From: Microcoleus sp. AS-A8
GTDB lineage: Bacteria; Cyanobacteriota; Cyanobacteriia; Cyanobacteriales; Coleofasciculaceae
Length of the DNA stretch: 64,000 nucleotides
NCBI GenBank assembly: GCA_039962225.1
Contig: JAMPKV010000007.1
Span: 1 to 64,000, forward strand
Direction of reading: 5' to 3'
The position numbers and the translations under genes were made by a program. Position 1 is the stretch's first letter. Every line of letters starts with the position of its first letter. Positions 18,223-28,381 of this stretch are shown piece by piece. The notes beneath the pieces are model-generated. The model saw only the letters and a program-made list of their open reading frames with translations, searched no databases and was not told where the DNA came from.

Positions 18223-19284
18223 TCAATTTTTGTAAGCTGCAACACCCTGATTGACAAATTTCAGACTAAACGCATTTTGAGCCTTGGTATCTGACTTAAA
18301 CATGCCGCCCTTTGCCATCGTATCGAACAAGGACTGCCAGCGAGCTTCTGTCATTGCTCCAATTCCCAATTTTTCAGCGTCTCCAGAGGTAAGAATGCCA
18401 TACTCTTTCAACTTTTGCAGCCCATAAGCGAGTTGTTCATCCGTCATTTCTGGGTTATCTTTCTTAATCAGCTCATTCCCAGGCGCAGGATTTTCTAAAT
18501 AGCTGTACCAACCTTTAATTGAAGCATCGACAAACCGCTGTACCAAATCTGGATTTTTCTCAACGAGTTCTCGTTTGGCTTCAATAGTCGTGGCGTAAGG
18601 AGTGTAACCGTAATCCGCCAACAGAAACACAACCGGCTCAAACCCGGCTTGCTTGCTAATGATTCGGGGTTCAGAAGTGAGGTAACCCTGTTGAGCAGAA
18701 GTCTTATCCGCCAGGAAGGGACCCGGATTAAAATTATAAGGACGCTTTTGATCATCAGTAAAGCCATACTTGCCCTTGAGGAAAGGCCAATAAGTCGTAT
18801 TCGCCGCTGCCGAAACAAAAATTGGTTTACCTTTGAGGTCTTCTAAGGTTTTGACGCCTGTATTCGGATGAGCAATCAGTACCACGGGGTCTTTTTGGAA
18901 GATAGCCGCTACAGTAACTTTAGGAATTCCTGCTTCTACAGCTTTGATGGCATCCGCGCCATACCCCATGAATAAATCTACAGCACCCCCCATGAGTAAC
19001 TGAGTACCATTAACCTGAGGCCCTCCAGTTTTAATCGTGACATCTAAACCATGTTTTTGATATATTCCTGTGGCAATGGCTTGGTAGAAGCCGCCATGTT
19101 CGGCTTGAGCATACCAGTTAGTGCCATAAGTCACTTTATCGAGTTTGTCACGAGAAGCTGGGGAAGTCTGCGGTGAGGGAGCTTGATTGCTAATATTAGT
19201 ACAAGCAGCAACAATTCCCGACCCAAGTGTCAGGGAACTGTATTGGAGAAACTGGCGGCGATTAATTCGATAAATTTTACTCAT
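18223..19284 (-). CDS. NMT1-type ABC substrate-binding lipoprotein
   Basis: The protein has 353 residues from ATG 19284, just after AAGG. The N-terminus combines a twin-arginine-like motif (NRRQFLQYSS) with a lipobox (IVAAC), so it is likely an exported lipoprotein. The mature chain has the NMT1/THI5-like fold signature: TNWYAQAEHGGFYQAIATGIY, YQKHGLDVTIKTGGPQVNG, and the DLFMGYGADAIKAVEAGIP segment. Relatives bind pyrimidine, thiamine precursors, riboflavin or sulfonates; the ligand here cannot be told. The ATPase gene follows. No TPP or other known riboswitch pattern was recognised upstream. Confidence 0.88.
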   Translation of the reverse strand: MSKIYRINRRQFLQYSSLTLGSGIVAACTNISNQAPSPQTSPASRDKLDKVTYGTNWYAQAEHGGFYQAIATGIYQKHGLDVTIKTGGPQVNGTQLLMGGAVDLFMGYGADAIKAVEAGIPKVTVAAIFQKDPVVLIAHPNTGVKTLEDLKGKPIFVSAAANTTYWPFLKGKYGFTDDQKRPYNFNPGPFLADKTSAQQGYLTSEPRIISKQAGFEPVVFLLADYGYTPYATTIEAKRELVEKNPDLVQRFVDASIKGWYSYLENPAPGNELIKKDNPEMTDEQLAYGLQKLKEYGILTSGDAEKLGIGAMTEARWQSLFDTMAKGGMFKSDTKAQNAFSLKFVNQGVAAYKN

Positions 19285-19463
19285 AACCTTACATGAATCT
19301 AACCCTGAAAATATCAGGAACACTTGTTAGAATCAAGGCTCAGTAAACCATAATTTTAGGCTTATATTCTGCTGAATAGAGGAAGTATCCTTTTATTTAA
19401 ATCTTTTATAAAAATACTCGCGGTGCCAACTTCATGCCACCGAATCTGATATCCCAGAAAAGT

Positions 19464-19504
19464 CTACAGCCATCCCTATCCTGCTCTGATCAAGATGGCT
19501 GTAG
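19464..19504 (-). terminator. 11-bp inverted repeat between DUF4278 gene and ABC operon
   Basis: Perfect arms CTACAGCCATC (19464-19474) and GATGGCTGTAG (19494-19504) are separated by 19 bases. On the minus strand a short TTTT follows, about 45 bases after the DUF4278 stop. It is probably a terminator. It also lies in the ABC operon leader, so an attenuator role is possible. Confidence 0.55.
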
Positions 19505-19544
19505 CGCTCACCCCTAGGATCTGCCTGTTTGCACTGGGTTAAAA

Positions 19545-19745
19545 TTACATCCCTGCCTGGATTTGAAATCTCCAATTTAAGGTACGCGGCGGACAGTACA
19601 TGGGGATGTATTGAGATGTAGAAGTAGGCTGAAAACTTTCACCCGTCATTTGCCTGCGCCAATTTAAGGCATTCGGCTGACGATAGGCTGGGATAGGACG
19701 AGGAGTGTAGTTAATAGCGTATCCCCGGTAAATTAATTGCATCAT
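19545..19745 (-). CDS. DUF4278 miniprotein
   Basis: The 66-residue protein opens with the family motif QLIYRGYAINYTP. The rest is Pro/Gln/Tyr-rich and contains two LNWR(R/F)Q segments (NALNWRRQ and RTLNWRFQ). DUF4278 proteins are small, cyanobacterial and uncharacterised. No signal peptide. A second family member lies 200 bases upstream on the same strand. Confidence 0.72.
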   Translation of the reverse strand: MMQLIYRGYAINYTPRPIPAYRQPNALNWRRQMTGESFQPTSTSQYIPMYCPPRTLNWRFQIQAGM

Positions 19746-19946
19746 CTGAACCTCTAGATTTAATTATTGTGATTAATTAAAAACTTGCGGTAATTTAGGG
19801 GTGTAATGAAGCGCTCACATTCCAGGTTGCCAGGAAATCGCCTACTATCCCTTGGGGAAAAATCGGTTTTATTTTGTACTGTAAACAGGATTCATTCGCT
19901 CATTCTGTCACCTTGCATGACCTGCTCAAATCTGATCTAAATCTTT

Positions 19947-20192
19947 TTAGAAAGAGCCTGCGGTGTTGGGTTCGGTAACAGGAATTCCCCTGGGTTGGCT
20001 AGCCTGCTTACGCTTAGGAGAAACACCTCGATAATACAGGTTGTACATGGCTTTAACCGCTAGCCCCTTCTTCGGTTCCACATGAGTGTGTCTCCAAGGC
20101 AAGCCCCGATATTTGCCACCTACTTCACCCTCAAAGATTTCGGCAGGAATAGGGTCATAGTCGTAGAATACGCCGCGATAGCACAGTTGCAT
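19947..20192 (-). CDS. DUF4278 miniprotein with two YRG motifs
   Basis: The 81-residue form starts at ATG 20192 (MQLCYRGVFYDYDP, the family opening); a start at 20201 adds three residues. Residues 29-36 (KYRGLPWR) and a second motif (YNLYYRGV, near residue 53) suggest internal duplication. Basic C-terminal half. Function unknown. Possibly co-transcribed with its neighbour, though the 200-base gap leaves room for its own promoter. Confidence 0.72.
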   Translation of the reverse strand: MQLCYRGVFYDYDPIPAEIFEGEVGGKYRGLPWRHTHVEPKKGLAVKAMYNLYYRGVSPKRKQASQPRGIPVTEPNTAGSF

Positions 20193-20440
20193 AGCCTTCA
20201 AGTCCTCTGTTGTTCAATCTTGTTCGGCTGTCTATATTTCTAGTATTAGAGTCTGATGTTTGCGATCGCGTTCAACTTCTGTTCAACTTGTGTATAAGCT
20301 ATTTACACTTCGTTACATTTTGGGAGACATCTCTCATCTGGAATCTGCATGAGCAAAACGAGCCTACGAGTGTCTACGGACGAACAGATCAAGCTCTCAC
20401 GGCATCGAGGGTTGGAGTTGTTAGCCAGAACCTGAGACTC

Positions 20441-21361
20441 TCATTTATCGCGGTAGCCAAGTGTGAGCGCTATCAGATTTGCCACATCAACCAAAACATC
20501 TACCATTTCCCCTTGCCAATCCCTAGAGTCCGAGTCAGCCGCTTCTAGCAGTCCCCACCACTCTCCTCGGACAAAAACGGGTACCATCAGCACAGCCTTC
20601 ATCCTTACCTGCTTCAGACGCTGGACAACAGTAGCAGATACTTCTGGCTGCTGGATATCCGAAATAGCGACAATCCTCCCAGCCTCAAACTCTTGAGCAT
20701 ATTCCATCTCCCAACCCGACTCTTGACCAGAGGGTTGAAACCGAGAAGTTCCGTTCTCGGAGAGAGACTTTACCGCCAAATTTCCATTTTTGTGATATAA
20801 TGCAAGACTATCTACATCTAAAAACTCTCGAATTTCATTGACACAGGGGTTGAGAATTTCCTCCAAAGTCAGAACCTGAGCCAGACGTTGAGTAAGGCTT
20901 CGGAATAATATCTCCCGCTGGAGCTGCCTTTGCAACGCCTCGGTGACTTGTTGAACTTGGGTGAGCGACCGATTCGCTTCCAAAAGACGGGCAACACGCT
21001 GACGCAGCACGGCCCAATGGATGGGTTTCGTGACATAATCCGTCGCACCAGCCGCAAAAGCCTGATCGACCGACTCTTGATCGTCAAGTACCGTAATCAT
21101 CAGTACAGGCGTGTACTCCGCCGTGGGAAGAGTACGCAATTGGCTACAGCAGGTAAAGCCATCCATCACCGGCATCACGGCATCGAGCAACACAATATCC
21201 GGTGTGAGGCGTGCAAATTGAGCCAAGCAGTTCTCTCCATTATTCGCTTCTGCCACTTGATATCCTTCTTCTTCCATCGCAAAGCGAAGCAGCGTTCTGA
21301 GGGAGCGGTCATCATCAACGACCAGAACCAGGGAAGAATCTGGGTGAGATGGAAGGTTCAT
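20441..21361 (-). CDS. Response regulator with GAF domain
   Basis: The 306-residue protein has a receiver domain (residues 10-130), with acidic pocket DDD near 16-18, phospho-acceptor Asp60 (IVLLDAVMP) and Lys112 (TKP). A helical linker leads to a GAF domain (about 155-303) as output. It has no DNA-binding domain. Its start overlaps the stop of the upstream hybrid kinase by four bases (ATGA), so the two are translationally coupled and almost certainly partners. Confidence 0.9.
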   Translation of the reverse strand: MNLPSHPDSSLVLVVDDDRSLRTLLRFAMEEEGYQVAEANNGENCLAQFARLTPDIVLLDAVMPVMDGFTCCSQLRTLPTAEYTPVLMITVLDDQESVDQAFAAGATDYVTKPIHWAVLRQRVARLLEANRSLTQVQQVTEALQRQLQREILFRSLTQRLAQVLTLEEILNPCVNEIREFLDVDSLALYHKNGNLAVKSLSENGTSRFQPSGQESGWEMEYAQEFEAGRIVAISDIQQPEVSATVVQRLKQVRMKAVLMVPVFVRGEWWGLLEAADSDSRDWQGEMVDVLVDVANLIALTLGYRDK

Positions 21362-24300
21362 GCAGAAATTTGCTTATATTCCAATTGCAAAGCCACTTTT
21401 ACTTTCTCATACTCTGCCTCTACCTGCGCTAACCACTCCGGCCCACCCGTAGTGGTACCAGCACGCCCGATCATTTCTAACTCTTTGCAGAGATGGGAGA
21501 GATTCATTGCGCCCAGATTGGCACTACTGGAACGGAGGCTATGGGCGGACTGGCGCAAGGATTGAGCATCCCCAGCCGCCACAGCATCCCGGATGTCTTG
21601 CAGCTGTTGAGGAGCCTCTTCTCGGTAATGTTCGATGATTTGGCGTAAGAGCGTGGCGGCTTTAGTACCCGCCATCTGCCGCAGGGAGTTGAGTACCCGG
21701 CGATCGAGTACGGGTGGAGCATCAACATTCACAGGAACTACCCAGCGTTCCTGTGTGGGCGGCTTTCTGGGCTCACAGACTGCCGACTGGCACAACTGTA
21801 AGGCTCGAATCAGCTCCTGCTCTTGGATGGGTTTACTGATATAGTCATCCATCCCAGCTTCAAGGCACTTCTGGCGATCGCCCGCCATGGCATAAGCCGT
21901 CATGGCAATAATTCGGGGACGCGGGGATTTTGCAGGAGTGGTTAATACATCTGTTTGAGTAACTCGTGATTCTTTGCCAGCATCCTCTATCATTAGGTCG
22001 GCAGTCCATTCTTGGCAGATCAGACGGGTAGCCGTCAATCCATCCATTTGGGGCATTTCCACATCCATCAATACCACGTCATAGGGCTGACGACGCAAGG
22101 TTTCGAGGACTTCTCGACCATTACTGACCACATCGGCTTGATATCCCAACTGTTTCAAGGTGAGTAGGGCAACCTGCTGGTTTACACGATTATCCTCCGC
22201 CAGTAGAATCCGTAACGGCATCAATTGTGAGGGTTGAGGGATCTGGGGGGTTAGTTCAGGGAGTAAGCGATCGCCTAAAGGGCGCTGCCAAATGCTATCG
22301 CCCAGATCACGAAAGCGGGTGAAGGGATAACCAGGGGCAACGATGGTGAAATAGAACGTAGACCCTGAGGATGTTGGAGGCAGAGAGAACTTGTCAAATT
22401 CAACTGTATCTAAGCCCTGCTCATTTCCCAGGCGATTGCCCAAGGGGCAGTAGCGTTCCCGGATCGTCTCGTAGAGAAGCCGATCACGATTTTTCCAGCC
22501 CAAATCGTCAGGCGGATTTCCAGCACACACCCCCTGACTTTCAACCCACATCCGACCCCCCATCAGTTCGCACAACCGTTGGCTAATCGCCAAACCTAAC
22601 CCTGTACCTCCATAACGTCGGCTGGTTGAAGCATCCACTTGGCTAAACGGCTTAAACAGGCGATTCATTTGCTCTGGGGAAATGCCGATGCCTGTATCTT
22701 GGACGGCAAACTGGATCTCATAAAGCCTGGGGAATGGGGGATGGGGGCTTAAGACTAAGTTCGATGGTTCGTTATTTCCCAATGCCTGGGCGGTGACTGA
22801 AACCTTGACTTGACCCGCATCCGTGAATTTGACAGCATTACTCAGGAGATTCAGTAGGATTTGGTGCAACCGGGTCACATCTCCCACCAGAGTGAGCGGA
22901 GTTTGTGCATCAATTTGGTAAGTCAAATCTAAGCGTTGATCAACGGCCTTCGGAGTCAGCAGATTCACCGCCGCCTCAATACAAGAAAGCAGCTCGAACG
23001 GTTGATCCTCCCACTCCAGCTTACCGGACTCGATTTTAGAAAGGTCTAAAATATCGTTAATAATCCGCAGTAAAGCATCGCTGCTGCTGCTGATTGTTCG
23101 CGCAAATTCTTGTTGGTCTTCTGTGAGTGAACTATTGAGCAGCAGATTCTTCATGCCAATAATCCCGTTCATCGGTGTGCGGATTTCATGGCTCATCATC
23201 GCCAGAAATTCACTTTTGGCTTGGTTGGCGACTTCTGCTGCCTGCTTGGCCTGCTCTAGTGCTACATTTTGTTCAGCCAGTTGCTCACGCTGCTGCTTTT
23301 CTTGTTCTAAAAGGCAAGCTTGGGCAAGGGCAATTCCCACCTGATCGGCTACGGCTTCGAGCAGCTCGATTTCATCCTCACTCCAGCAGCGGGTAGCGTC
23401 ACACTGGTGTACATTAATCACACCGTTTGGTTGACCCTGATAGGAGGTGCGAACCGTTAACAAGGATGGCACACCTAGGCGATGAAACAGGCGGAGAAAG
23501 GGTTGCAACAATTGATGATCATCGACATGAGTAACGGGGATTGCTCGGTCTTGAGCCAATATCTCCTCTAGGTAAGGATTGCCATTTACTGCAAGCTCTA
23601 ATAAATCGAGGAGTGATGTATGCTTTCCCGCTAAATACTCCGCCACACAGACTAAGCGAGAGGGTTGCATCGCCTCATATCTAAACAATAAACAGCGATT
23701 GACGCGCAGTGCCCGTCCCACTTGCATGGCTGTCGTCTGTAAAATTTGTTGAGTATCTAAACTTTGGCGAATTTCCTGGGTAATTTGTTTGAGCAGTAAC
23801 GCACGATGGAACTGTTGTTGCAAGGCATCGGCGGCTTGTTGCCGTTCAATTTCACCCCCAATCCAGCGCGCCATCAGCTTCAACAATTCCCGTTCCACCG
23901 CTTTGAAGTTGCGGTTGCGTTTGCGACAACTCCAAAAGCCGAGGGTGCCGTAAACCTGACCGGCGACAGTCACTGGGATACGCAGATAAGCCTCCATCGT
24001 CGCGATGGACTGTGCTGGATCGGCGTACCATTGAGCCGCCACAGCCGACTCCAGGTTCACCAACCCTGCGGCTTGCCAAATCTGCTGGCAATTGTTCGGC
24101 TTCCAATCAAAAACGCCTCCTTTGGCAAGTATGGGTGTGGGCAAAGCTGGGTTGGAGGTGGAGAGACAAGCGTGATGGTGTCCAGGCTGATTCCCTACTG
24201 CTAAATCAGTGGTTATAGCCTTGGGCACCGCTGCAAAAGCAGCGATGGCTTGATAACAATTTTCGTCTAAGCGTCCCAAAAGCCCAATATCAAGGCCAAA

Positions 24301-25665
24301 CCATCCACATCCAAGTTCTAATAACCTCTGGAGGCGTTGGTCAAAGGTCAAGTCTTGAGCGGCTGTCACTTCATACAACGCTCGAATGCAGGCTTCACTG
24401 TAGCGCAGCTCTTGCTCGGCTTGCTTGCGCCGAGTAATGTCAAACCCAGCACAGACAGCGGCTTGGCCTTGCAGGTACTTTTGGGCAACAATTAGATAAT
24501 GGGAAGGAACACCATCGACTTGCCAGTCTAATTCCAGTGAGGCTTCTGACTCCGAACTCGCAAAAAATTCACGCAAGAACTCGCTAACTTGTGAACCGGG
24601 CTGGAGAAAGCCTATGGGTTTACCCACAAAAAATTCTGGGGGTTGGTTGAAGCTTTTAGCTAAATAGCGATTAACGCCCAGGTAGTTCAAATCGGAACTA
24701 ATCCAACTAATACTCCCAGGTACGGCATCCAAAACGGCTCGTAGCTGGTCTCTGGCCTGCCGCAACTCCTTTTCTATCTGTTGGCGACGGGATATATCCC
24801 GAATGGCCACGACCCGCACGAGGCGATTGTGGTAAGGAATCAGTTTGGCTTGAATTTCAACGGGAAATTTAGAGCCGTCTTTGCTCAAACCAACGACTTC
24901 GTAAGGTTCTACATAAGCGGCCTGAATCTGCTTCAAGGCGATATCTCGCGATTCGGGAGCCAGCAGTTCAAAGCCACTCATCCCAATCAGCTCATCGGTT
25001 TCGTATCCAAACGTGTGAGCGATCGCTTGGTTCGCGTCGATAATCATGCCGTGATCATGGATTAAAATTCCTTCATAAGTGGCTTCTGATAGACGACGGA
25101 ACCGTTCCTCGCTCTCCTGCAAAGACTGTTCAAATTGCTGGCGCTGTGTAATATCAGTAATGAAGCCTTCGATGGCTAGCACTTCCCCTTGGGGAGAAAA
25201 CACTCCACATCCCTGTTCCCAAACCCACTTTTCTTCGCCTGTCGCGGTGATCATGCGGTAGGTCAATTGGAAGGGTCGGGACTCTTGCAAGGCGGCTTGA
25301 ATCTCGTTCCATACCCAGTTGCCATCATCTAGATGGATGAGTTGCCCGTAGGAGACTGTTCGGTTCCCCATCAAGTCGGTGGGGTGATAGCCTGTCAGTG
25401 GATAGCAGCCCTCACTGACAAATTCTATTGTCCAATTGCAGTCGTTCTTACATCGGTAGACCATGCCCGGTAGGTTGCTCATTAGGGTCACTAATGTGCG
25501 CTGGCTCTCCCGTAGGGACTCCTCGGCTTGTTGGCACTCTTGGAGATTGTGTGAACAAACGTTCTGACTCTCTTGAGGGGAGGCTTTTTTGCCCCTGCCC
25601 CAGAAATAGCCAACGAGCAAGCCTGTTGTTGCTGCACTGATGATCTGGAAAACAATGTCCCACAT
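21358..25665 (-). CDS. Giant hybrid sensor histidine kinase (PAS-GAF-HK-REC-HPt)
   Basis: The 1435-residue protein starts with one membrane helix (about residues 7-24) followed by three PAS domains (55-170, 180-295, 300-420), each ending in a D-I-T/S-R motif. Two GAF domains follow (about 425-610 and 630-790). The HisKA domain has His826 in [11 protein letters not shown]. The ATPase domain has an N box ([10 protein letters not shown]), DTGIGIS and [10 protein letters not shown] receiver domain follows with Asp1201 ([11 protein letters not shown]). The HPt domain ends the chain, with His1375 in [14 protein letters not shown]. All phosphorelay residues are present. Signal output probably goes to the coupled REC-GAF regulator downstream. 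Confidence 0.93.
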   Translation of the reverse strand: MWDIVFQIISAATTGLLVGYFWGRGKKASPQESQNVCSHNLQECQQAEESLRESQRTLVTLMSNLPGMVYRCKNDCNWTIEFVSEGCYPLTGYHPTDLMGNRTVSYGQLIHLDDGNWVWNEIQAALQESRPFQLTYRMITATGEEKWVWEQGCGVFSPQGEVLAIEGFITDITQRQQFEQSLQESEERFRRLSEATYEGILIHDHGMIIDANQAIAHTFGYETDELIGMSGFELLAPESRDIALKQIQAAYVEPYEVVGLSKDGSKFPVEIQAKLIPYHNRLVRVVAIRDISRRQQIEKELRQARDQLRAVLDAVPGSISWISSDLNYLGVNRYLAKSFNQPPEFFVGKPIGFLQPGSQVSEFLREFFASSESEASLELDWQVDGVPSHYLIVAQKYLQGQAAVCAGFDITRRKQAEQELRYSEACIRALYEVTAAQDLTFDQRLQRLLELGCGWFGLDIGLLGRLDENCYQAIAAFAAVPKAITTDLAVGNQPGHHHACLSTSNPALPTPILAKGGVFDWKPNNCQQIWQAAGLVNLESAVAAQWYADPAQSIATMEAYLRIPVTVAGQVYGTLGFWSCRKRNRNFKAVERELLKLMARWIGGEIERQQAADALQQQFHRALLLKQITQEIRQSLDTQQILQTTAMQVGRALRVNRCLLFRYEAMQPSRLVCVAEYLAGKHTSLLDLLELAVNGNPYLEEILAQDRAIPVTHVDDHQLLQPFLRLFHRLGVPSLLTVRTSYQGQPNGVINVHQCDATRCWSEDEIELLEAVADQVGIALAQACLLEQEKQQREQLAEQNVALEQAKQAAEVANQAKSEFLAMMSHEIRTPMNGIIGMKNLLLNSSLTEDQQEFARTISSSSDALLRIINDILDLSKIESGKLEWEDQPFELLSCIEAAVNLLTPKAVDQRLDLTYQIDAQTPLTLVGDVTRLHQILLNLLSNAVKFTDAGQVKVSVTAQALGNNEPSNLVLSPHPPFPRLYEIQFAVQDTGIGISPEQMNRLFKPFSQVDASTSRRYGGTGLGLAISQRLCELMGGRMWVESQGVCAGNPPDDLGWKNRDRLLYETIRERYCPLGNRLGNEQGLDTVEFDKFSLPPTSSGSTFYFTIVAPGYPFTRFRDLGDSIWQRPLGDRLLPELTPQIPQPSQLMPLRILLAEDNRVNQQVALLTLKQLGYQADVVSNGREVLETLRRQPYDVVLMDVEMPQMDGLTATRLICQEWTADLMIEDAGKESRVTQTDVLTTPAKSPRPRIIAMTAYAMAGDRQKCLEAGMDDYISKPIQEQELIRALQLCQSAVCEPRKPPTQERWVVPVNVDAPPVLDRRVLNSLRQMAGTKAATLLRQIIEHYREEAPQQLQDIRDAVAAGDAQSLRQSAHSLRSSSANLGAMNLSHLCKELEMIGRAGTTTGGPEWLAQVEAEYEKVKVALQLEYKQISA

Positions 25666-25901
25666 GATTTAAGCCGTTTTCCCAAGTCTTTTAATAAGAA
25701 TTTTTTCAGAAAACTATTTTTTCAATTTCTCTTCTTATCCTTTCATTTTCCCCTTTGGGAAAAGTTAAAGAAATGTGACTAATGAATCGTGATCAACACA
25801 GAGAGATAGGACACAATTTTGGATATAGTTGTTAAGGGACTCCCAGAAAAATGTAGCGATACATACCATAATTGACCCAAAAGTGGAAACAATTGTGACC
25901 A

Positions 25902-28289
25902 ATGGTAAAGCGATCGCTCCGAGCATCTACAGTAGGCATTGAGCAGGCCAAAAAAGCCTTCCAGCGTAAAGGATGGACGCAAGAGTATCTCGCGGGTGAA
26001 GTGGGGTTAGAGACGCGCCAGTCGGTTTGGAAGTTCTTCAAAGGTCAGCCAATTGAGCGCCATATTTTTATCGATATCTGTTTGAGCCTGGATCTGGATT
26101 GGCAAGAGATTGCCGACTTACAGTTGGACTCAGCACCACCCGCTCAAAAGATAGCACCGATTGTACAGAAATTAACGGTGGAATCTGATGTGGATGCATT
26201 AGTGGCACAGGTGCGATCGCTCCTCGATTCCCCCATTCTCGCCCAGTGTGGTACCTTGCGGTTACTCGATATCGCTTACTCCATACCACTAGATGACATT
26301 TATGTCAATGTCAGCATTCTCGAACAACTGAGCTGTCAACAATGGCTAGAGGTGTCTGACTTACAATCAGCGACAGTCAACCCGTTTGACCGCTTAGGCT
26401 TGACTCAATCGAGACAGAAGAAAGTTCCAGCGCTGGATACAAGCAGCTTGGCGGATGCCCAAAGGATAATCTCGACTTACCCCAAACTGATGGTGATGGG
26501 CAAGCCGGGAGCCGGGAAAACAACCTTTTTACAAAAAGTCGCACTTCAGTGCATTCGAGGGGAGTTACCTTTACCTAGAATTCCTATTTTTATTCAACTG
26601 AGAAACTTAGCGGAGGAAACGCTAGGTAACAATATCACGACTGGGGATGATTTTAGTTTATTAGATTATATTAATCAAAAATTAAATGATTTTGGTATTT
26701 CGGTACAGCATGTAGAAACCTTGCTCAAACACGGCAAGGTGTTAATCTTGCTGGATGGGTTAGACGAAGTCCGAGCCGATCATATCGATACGCTGCTCAA
26801 ACAAATCACTAAATTCTCTGAAACCTATTATCAAAATTCGTTTATTATCACCTGTCGTTTTGCCGCTCAACCGTATCGTTTTCCTGGCTTTACTTATGTT
26901 GAGCTTGCCGATTTTGACCAAACTCAAATCGAAGCCTTTGCCAAAAAATGGTTTAGGACAGCAACGTCTAAACCGAACGAAGAGAAAGGTTTAAATCTAG
27001 CCACTCAGTTTATTGACAAACTAAAACTACCAGAAAACCAACCAATTCGAGAATTGGCGAGAACACCAATTTTACTGAATTTAACCGTAAGTGTATTTCA
27101 GGCTAAGGCAGATTTCCCCAAAAAACGCTCCAAGCTCTATGAAGCGGGATTAGATATTTTATTGGTGCGCTGGGATGAAGCGCGAGGCATTCAACGAGAT
27201 GAAATTTATCGAAATTTGTCGTTACCTCACAAAATTAAACTCTTGAGCCATATTGCGGCTACGACGTTTGAAGAAGGAAATTACTTCTTTGAACAAACTG
27301 AAATTGAGCAACACATTGCTGACTATCTAACAACTTTACCAGAAGCCAATATAGACCCAGAAACGCTACGCCTGAATAGCGAGGGTGTATTGAAAGCGAT
27401 TGAAGCACAACATGGTTTATTAGTAGAACGAGCGTTAGGGGTTTACTCATTCTCTCATTTGACATTTCAAGAGTATTTAACCGCCAGAAACATTGTCGCT
27501 AGTCCGGATACGGCAACACTCAGGGAAGCGTTGCAACGGTTGAGTACTCACATCCGGGAACCCCAGTGGCGGGAAGTTTTTTTACTAACCGCTGGATTGT
27601 TGAGGAATGCAGAACTCTTGCTCAAGCTAATGAAGCAGCAAATTGATAGATTGGTGGCAGAAGATTGTCAGTTGCAGGAATTCTTGGCGGGTATTAGTCA
27701 AAAATGCTATTTGCTGCAAACCCCTTACAAACCAGCGGCAGTACGTGCCTTTTACTTTACTCTGTTTTTAGACCGTGATTTGGGATTGGCGGTGGCGCTG
27801 GATCGGAACCTCGCTCGCGATTTGACACCGGAGTTAGCTTTGGATTTAGAGTTAGCGCGTGCTTTCTCTTTAGTGCAGAGTCTGACACACAATCCTGAGA
27901 TTCAACAAATTTTGGCGCTGGGTTTTGCTTTAAACTTGGAGAGACTTTTGGAAAGAGAATCTGAGTTAGGAGGGAAAGAAAAGCGAGCGCTATTGAGCCA
28001 ATGTTTCCAGCAGCTCAAAGAGCAATTACCTGATTTAGGAAAAGGTCGCGATTACTCGCTCCAATGGTGGAAGGCTTATGGTCAGGTGTGGGCAGAGCAA
28101 TTTCATTCTATGCTTATAGAGTATCGCCACATTGGTCACGGTTGGCAGTTAACAGCTTTGCAACTACAATTACTCAAGCAGTATTACCAAGCCAATCAGT
28201 TATTGGTGGATTGTCTTAATAGTGACTGTCGATATAGTTCTACCATGCGAACCGATATTGAGGCGACTTTATTAAAATATGAAGGATGA
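25902..28289 (+). CDS. NACHT-domain STAND NTPase with N-terminal HTH
   Basis: The protein has 795 residues. The N-terminus (about 1-75) is the cyanobacterial HTH-like module, with RKGWTQEYLAGEVGL and KFFKGQPIERHIFIDIC. The NACHT ATPase follows: Walker A GKPGAGKTT (200-208), Walker B KVLILLDGLDEV (279-290) and a sensor-like ITCR. The winged-helix region has FSHLTFQEYLTARNI (about 515-530). The C-terminal third is helical, with alternating LALDLELAR-like repeats, probably the sensor. Bacterial NACHT proteins include antiphage sensors, but many cyanobacterial ones are uncharacterised. There is no fused nuclease or other effector, so the output may act through the HTH or a partner. A C5 methyltransferase gene is convergent 92 bases downstream. 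Confidence 0.9.
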   Translation: MVKRSLRASTVGIEQAKKAFQRKGWTQEYLAGEVGLETRQSVWKFFKGQPIERHIFIDICLSLDLDWQEIADLQLDSAPPAQKIAPIVQKLTVESDVDALVAQVRSLLDSPILAQCGTLRLLDIAYSIPLDDIYVNVSILEQLSCQQWLEVSDLQSATVNPFDRLGLTQSRQKKVPALDTSSLADAQRIISTYPKLMVMGKPGAGKTTFLQKVALQCIRGELPLPRIPIFIQLRNLAEETLGNNITTGDDFSLLDYINQKLNDFGISVQHVETLLKHGKVLILLDGLDEVRADHIDTLLKQITKFSETYYQNSFIITCRFAAQPYRFPGFTYVELADFDQTQIEAFAKKWFRTATSKPNEEKGLNLATQFIDKLKLPENQPIRELARTPILLNLTVSVFQAKADFPKKRSKLYEAGLDILLVRWDEARGIQRDEIYRNLSLPHKIKLLSHIAATTFEEGNYFFEQTEIEQHIADYLTTLPEANIDPETLRLNSEGVLKAIEAQHGLLVERALGVYSFSHLTFQEYLTARNIVASPDTATLREALQRLSTHIREPQWREVFLLTAGLLRNAELLLKLMKQQIDRLVAEDCQLQEFLAGISQKCYLLQTPYKPAAVRAFYFTLFLDRDLGLAVALDRNLARDLTPELALDLELARAFSLVQSLTHNPEIQQILALGFALNLERLLERESELGGKEKRALLSQCFQQLKEQLPDLGKGRDYSLQWWKAYGQVWAEQFHSMLIEYRHIGHGWQLTALQLQLLKQYYQANQLLVDCLNSDCRYSSTMRTDIEATLLKYEG

Positions 28290-28381
28290 AGGATGAAATT
28301 TAGTATATTTTTAAATATTAATTGATTAGCTTTAGTTGGGTTAACGTAAAAGTAAACGCTTCTTGTAGTTATTTGTATTGT

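Noticed and set aside
18180-18257. Longer TTG start of the ABC ATPase overlapping the lipoprotein gene
   Set aside because: TTG start and no family match in the added 26 residues; ATG 18179 is sufficient.
19285-19544. Riboswitch (for example TPP) in the leader of the NMT1-type ABC operon
   Set aside because: The conserved TPP core sequences are not seen; the hairpin fits a terminator of the DUF4278 gene.
20930-21565. Plus-strand 211-codon frame opposite the response regulator
   Set aside because: Antisense to conserved REC and HPt coding sequence.
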